Source of the DNA: Firmicutes bacterium UBA6418
GTDB lineage: Bacteria > Bacillota > Clostridia > Peptostreptococcales > Anaerovoracaceae
Reading direction: 5' to 3'
Assembly: GCA_002439735.1 (NCBI GenBank)
Contig: DJPG01000128.1
Location: 809 to 7,054, forward strand
DNA length: 6,246 nucleotides
Position numbers and translations under genes: made by a program. Within the stretch, counting starts at the first letter, position 1. Each line of letters begins with the position of its first letter. The notes beneath the pieces were generated by a model. It worked only from the letters and a program-made list of their open reading frames with translations, did no database searches and was not told the DNA's origin. Shown in pieces: positions 4,937 to 6,246 of the stretch.

Positions 4937-5818
4937 ATGAACAGGCAAACTCGTAATTCTTATCTTCAGTTTATCACATCCATGCTGATCTTTGGCACCA
5001 TTGGCATTTTTCGAAAATACATCCCGCTGTCATCCGGCATGCTGGCCTTTACGAGAGGACTTTTGGGATGCGTTTTCCTGCTGCTTTTTCTCCTTATCAG
5101 AAACGGCAGGAAGATCGAACTGCCGGATCGGCGAAACCTGATCTTGCTCGCAGTGACCGGAGCGCTCATCGGATTGAACTGGATCTTTCTTTTTGAATCC
5201 TATCGCTACACCAGCGTAACGATCGCAACCATGTGTTACTATATGCAGCCGACGATCGTGATCCTGCTATCTCCGCTGTTTTTTAAGGAAAAACTGACGA
5301 TCAAGAAGCTTTGCTGCGCAGCCACGGCGATCATCGGCATGTTCTTTGTGTCGGGAATGACGGACGGGAACGGCATCGGGGCGGCAGATACGATTGGTAT
5401 TGTATGCGGGCTGTGCGCTGCGGCGTTTTATGCGTCGGTCATTATGTTGAACAAAAAAATTCATGTAGAGGACGCTTACCAGAAAACCATGGTGCAACTG
5501 GGCGCGGCGGCGCTTGTGTTGGTTCCGTATCTGATCGTGACGGAAGATTTTGGAGTACTTTCCTTCCATTGGCAGGCGGCTATCATGGTTCTGATCGTAG
5601 GCATCGTACATACCGGCATCGCATATGTGATGTACTTTGGCAGTATGAAAGATCTGAAGGCACAGTCCATCGCGGTGCTGAGCTACGTCGACCCGGTGTT
5701 TGCGCTCCTTCTTTCGGCGCTTGTCCTGCATGAGAAACTGTCGATGTTCGGACTCATTGGAGCCGTACTGGTCATCGGTTCGGCACTGATCAGTGAACTT
5801 CCCGGAGAGAATAAATGA
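4937..5818 (+). CDS. EamA/DMT superfamily transporter (RhaT/YdcZ-like)
   Basis: A 293-residue membrane transporter built of two EamA repeats with ten predicted helices, near 10-27, 33-54, 66-87, 91-112, 123-140, 151-172, 184-202, 213-234, 246-264 and 269-288. Each repeat ends with the characteristic Pro-helix then Glu: P105 with the E118-K-L-T turn in the first, and SYVDPVFALLLSALVLHEKL (249-268; P253, E266) in the second. Members export amino acids or other small metabolites or drugs; the substrate cannot be told from sequence. AAAAGGA (4919-4924) is the RBS, with a rather long 12-base gap. It is the third gene of the nitroreductase-flavodoxin unit. No convincing terminator follows directly. 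Confidence 0.92.
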   Translation: MNRQTRNSYLQFITSMLIFGTIGIFRKYIPLSSGMLAFTRGLLGCVFLLLFLLIRNGRKIELPDRRNLILLAVTGALIGLNWIFLFESYRYTSVTIATMCYYMQPTIVILLSPLFFKEKLTIKKLCCAATAIIGMFFVSGMTDGNGIGAADTIGIVCGLCAAAFYASVIMLNKKIHVEDAYQKTMVQLGAAALVLVPYLIVTEDFGVLSFHWQAAIMVLIVGIVHTGIAYVMYFGSMKDLKAQSIAVLSYVDPVFALLLSALVLHEKLSMFGLIGAVLVIGSALISELPGENK

Positions 5819-5869
5819 TAAGTTAATGTCGAGAACGGTTGCAGCTCCATACAGCGAGGAACGCCGGAG

Positions 5870-5899
5870 CGCCGCCAGCGAAGCGGCGAAAGCTGCCGC
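5870..5899 (+). other. GC-rich spacer with two competing hairpins
   Basis: CGCCGC (5870-5875) pairs with GCGGCG (5883-5888) across a 7-base loop. The same right arm (GCGGC, 5883-5887) can instead pair with GCCGC (5895-5899). The two stems exclude each other. There is no T-run, so neither is a standard terminator. The rest of 5819-6010 holds an extended -10 and an AT-rich stretch, and no well-supported gene. Confidence 0.4.
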
Positions 5900-5913
5900 A
5901 AGCAATCTCACGC

Positions 5914-5928
5914 GAAGTGTGGTACAAT
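5914..5928 (+). promoter_or_regulatory. Possible extended -10 promoter for the sigma factor gene
   Basis: TGGTACAAT (5920-5928) is an extended -10 element (TG-n-TACAAT). No good -35 is seen 17 bases upstream, so activity would rely on the extended element or on an activator. The start of transcription would be about 75 bases before the sigma factor ATG. GAAGT (5914-5918) can also pair with ACTTC (5939-5943) before TCTTTTT, a weak alternative reading as a terminator for the upstream operon. Confidence 0.35.
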
Positions 5929-6010
5929 TTTTTGAAAAACTTCTCTTTTTCATTTAGTATTTGCTGCAAAACCCGTAGTATATAGGTTAAGCCGGAAAGG
6001 AGGTGGTGAG

Positions 6011-6246
6011 ATGATAGATGATGAAAAAATCATAGAAATGTTCTTTGAACGGTCAGAGCAAGCCATATTGGAGCTGGACAGAAAATACGGAAAAATCTGT
6101 CACAACCTCTCGTATAACATCGTGAACAGCAGACAGGACTCAGAGGAATGTGTCAATGACGCTTACTTAGGAGCATGGAACGCCATTCCCCCGGTACAAC
6201 CCAATCCCTTGTTGTCCTACATTGTGAAAATCGTGCGGAACATTTC
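6011..6246 (+). CDS. ECF-type sigma-70 family RNA polymerase sigma factor, N-terminal part (cut by window end)
   Basis: The open frame runs from ATG 6011 to the window edge: 78 complete codons with no stop. It opens MIDDEKIIEMFFERSEQAIL and shows sigma-70 region 2, including DSEECVNDAYLGAWNAIPP (43-61), which aligns with the usual D-x-E-D-x-x-Q-D/E-x-(F/Y)-x-x-x-W core-binding helix, and NPLLSYIVKIVRNI (65-78) in the region 2.3-2.4 stretch. Region 4 would lie beyond the window. The RBS AAAGGAGGTG (5996-6005) is unusually complete and 7 bases from the start, predicting strong translation. Such factors in Clostridia often accompany a membrane anti-sigma protein downstream, which cannot be checked here. 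Confidence 0.9.
   Translation, partial: MIDDEKIIEMFFERSEQAILELDRKYGKICHNLSYNIVNSRQDSEECVNDAYLGAWNAIPPVQPNPLLSYIVKIVRNI

Noticed and set aside
5267..5953. Long minus-strand open frame (228 codons)
   Set aside because: It is antisense to the EamA transporter, has Arg/His-rich low-complexity composition, no RBS and no recognisable domain; a shadow of the real gene.
5826..5957. 43-codon + strand frame in the spacer before the sigma factor, Ala/Glu-rich
   Set aside because: No suitably spaced RBS and the composition follows the GC-rich hairpin sequence; more likely non-coding. It could be reconsidered if conserved.
1..6246. tRNA, rRNA, CRISPR array, transposase or integrase genes
   Set aside because: No tRNA-like cloverleaf, spaced repeat array or mobile-element enzyme was seen on either strand.

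Overview
The window looks like a piece of chromosome from an anaerobic low-to-mid GC Bacillota, most likely a gut-type Clostridia (Lachnospiraceae or a neighbouring family). The evidence is strong AGGAGG-type ribosome binding sites, a CbiC-type corrin methylmutase, a NimA-like flavin protein, a small nitroreductase and a Clostridia-style ECF sigma factor. The genus cannot be fixed from this sequence alone. All protein-coding genes lie on the + strand.

Layout. (1) 18-1433: cbiC (precorrin-8 methylmutase, probably the tail of a cobalamin cluster) followed by a DUF554 membrane protein. (2) 1526-1927: a low-molecular-weight tyrosine phosphatase that has lost its first ~26 residues, including the catalytic P-loop; treated as a pseudogene. 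(3) 2004-3100: a good promoter, a GC-rich leader, a NimA-like FMN-binding protein and an HD-domain hydrolase overlapping by one base, closed by a terminator whose loop contains the HD stop codon. (4) 3119-3491: an isoprenylcysteine methyltransferase-like membrane protein with an internal deletion and frameshift; a second pseudogene. (5) 3502-3780: a compact locus that looks like a type I toxin-antitoxin system of the Fst / holin-like-toxin kind. It has a 26-residue hydrophobic peptide gene, a convergent antisense RNA promoter, a shared bidirectional terminator, and a 9-base direct repeat that lets the antisense RNA pair with the toxin mRNA at its start codon. (6) 3819-5818: a probable operon of nitroreductase, flavodoxin and an EamA/DMT-family exporter. 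(7) 5819-6246: a GC-rich hairpin-forming spacer, then the start of an ECF sigma factor cut off by the window edge.

The most interesting part is the small toxin-antitoxin locus, which is too short for routine gene calling and sits between a decayed gene and an intact redox operon. The second theme is decay: two genes within about 2 kb have lost catalytic segments while the flanking coding sequence is still well conserved, which suggests recent deletions. The redox genes (NimA-like protein, nitroreductase, flavodoxin) share FMN-type chemistry, but a common pathway is only inferred.
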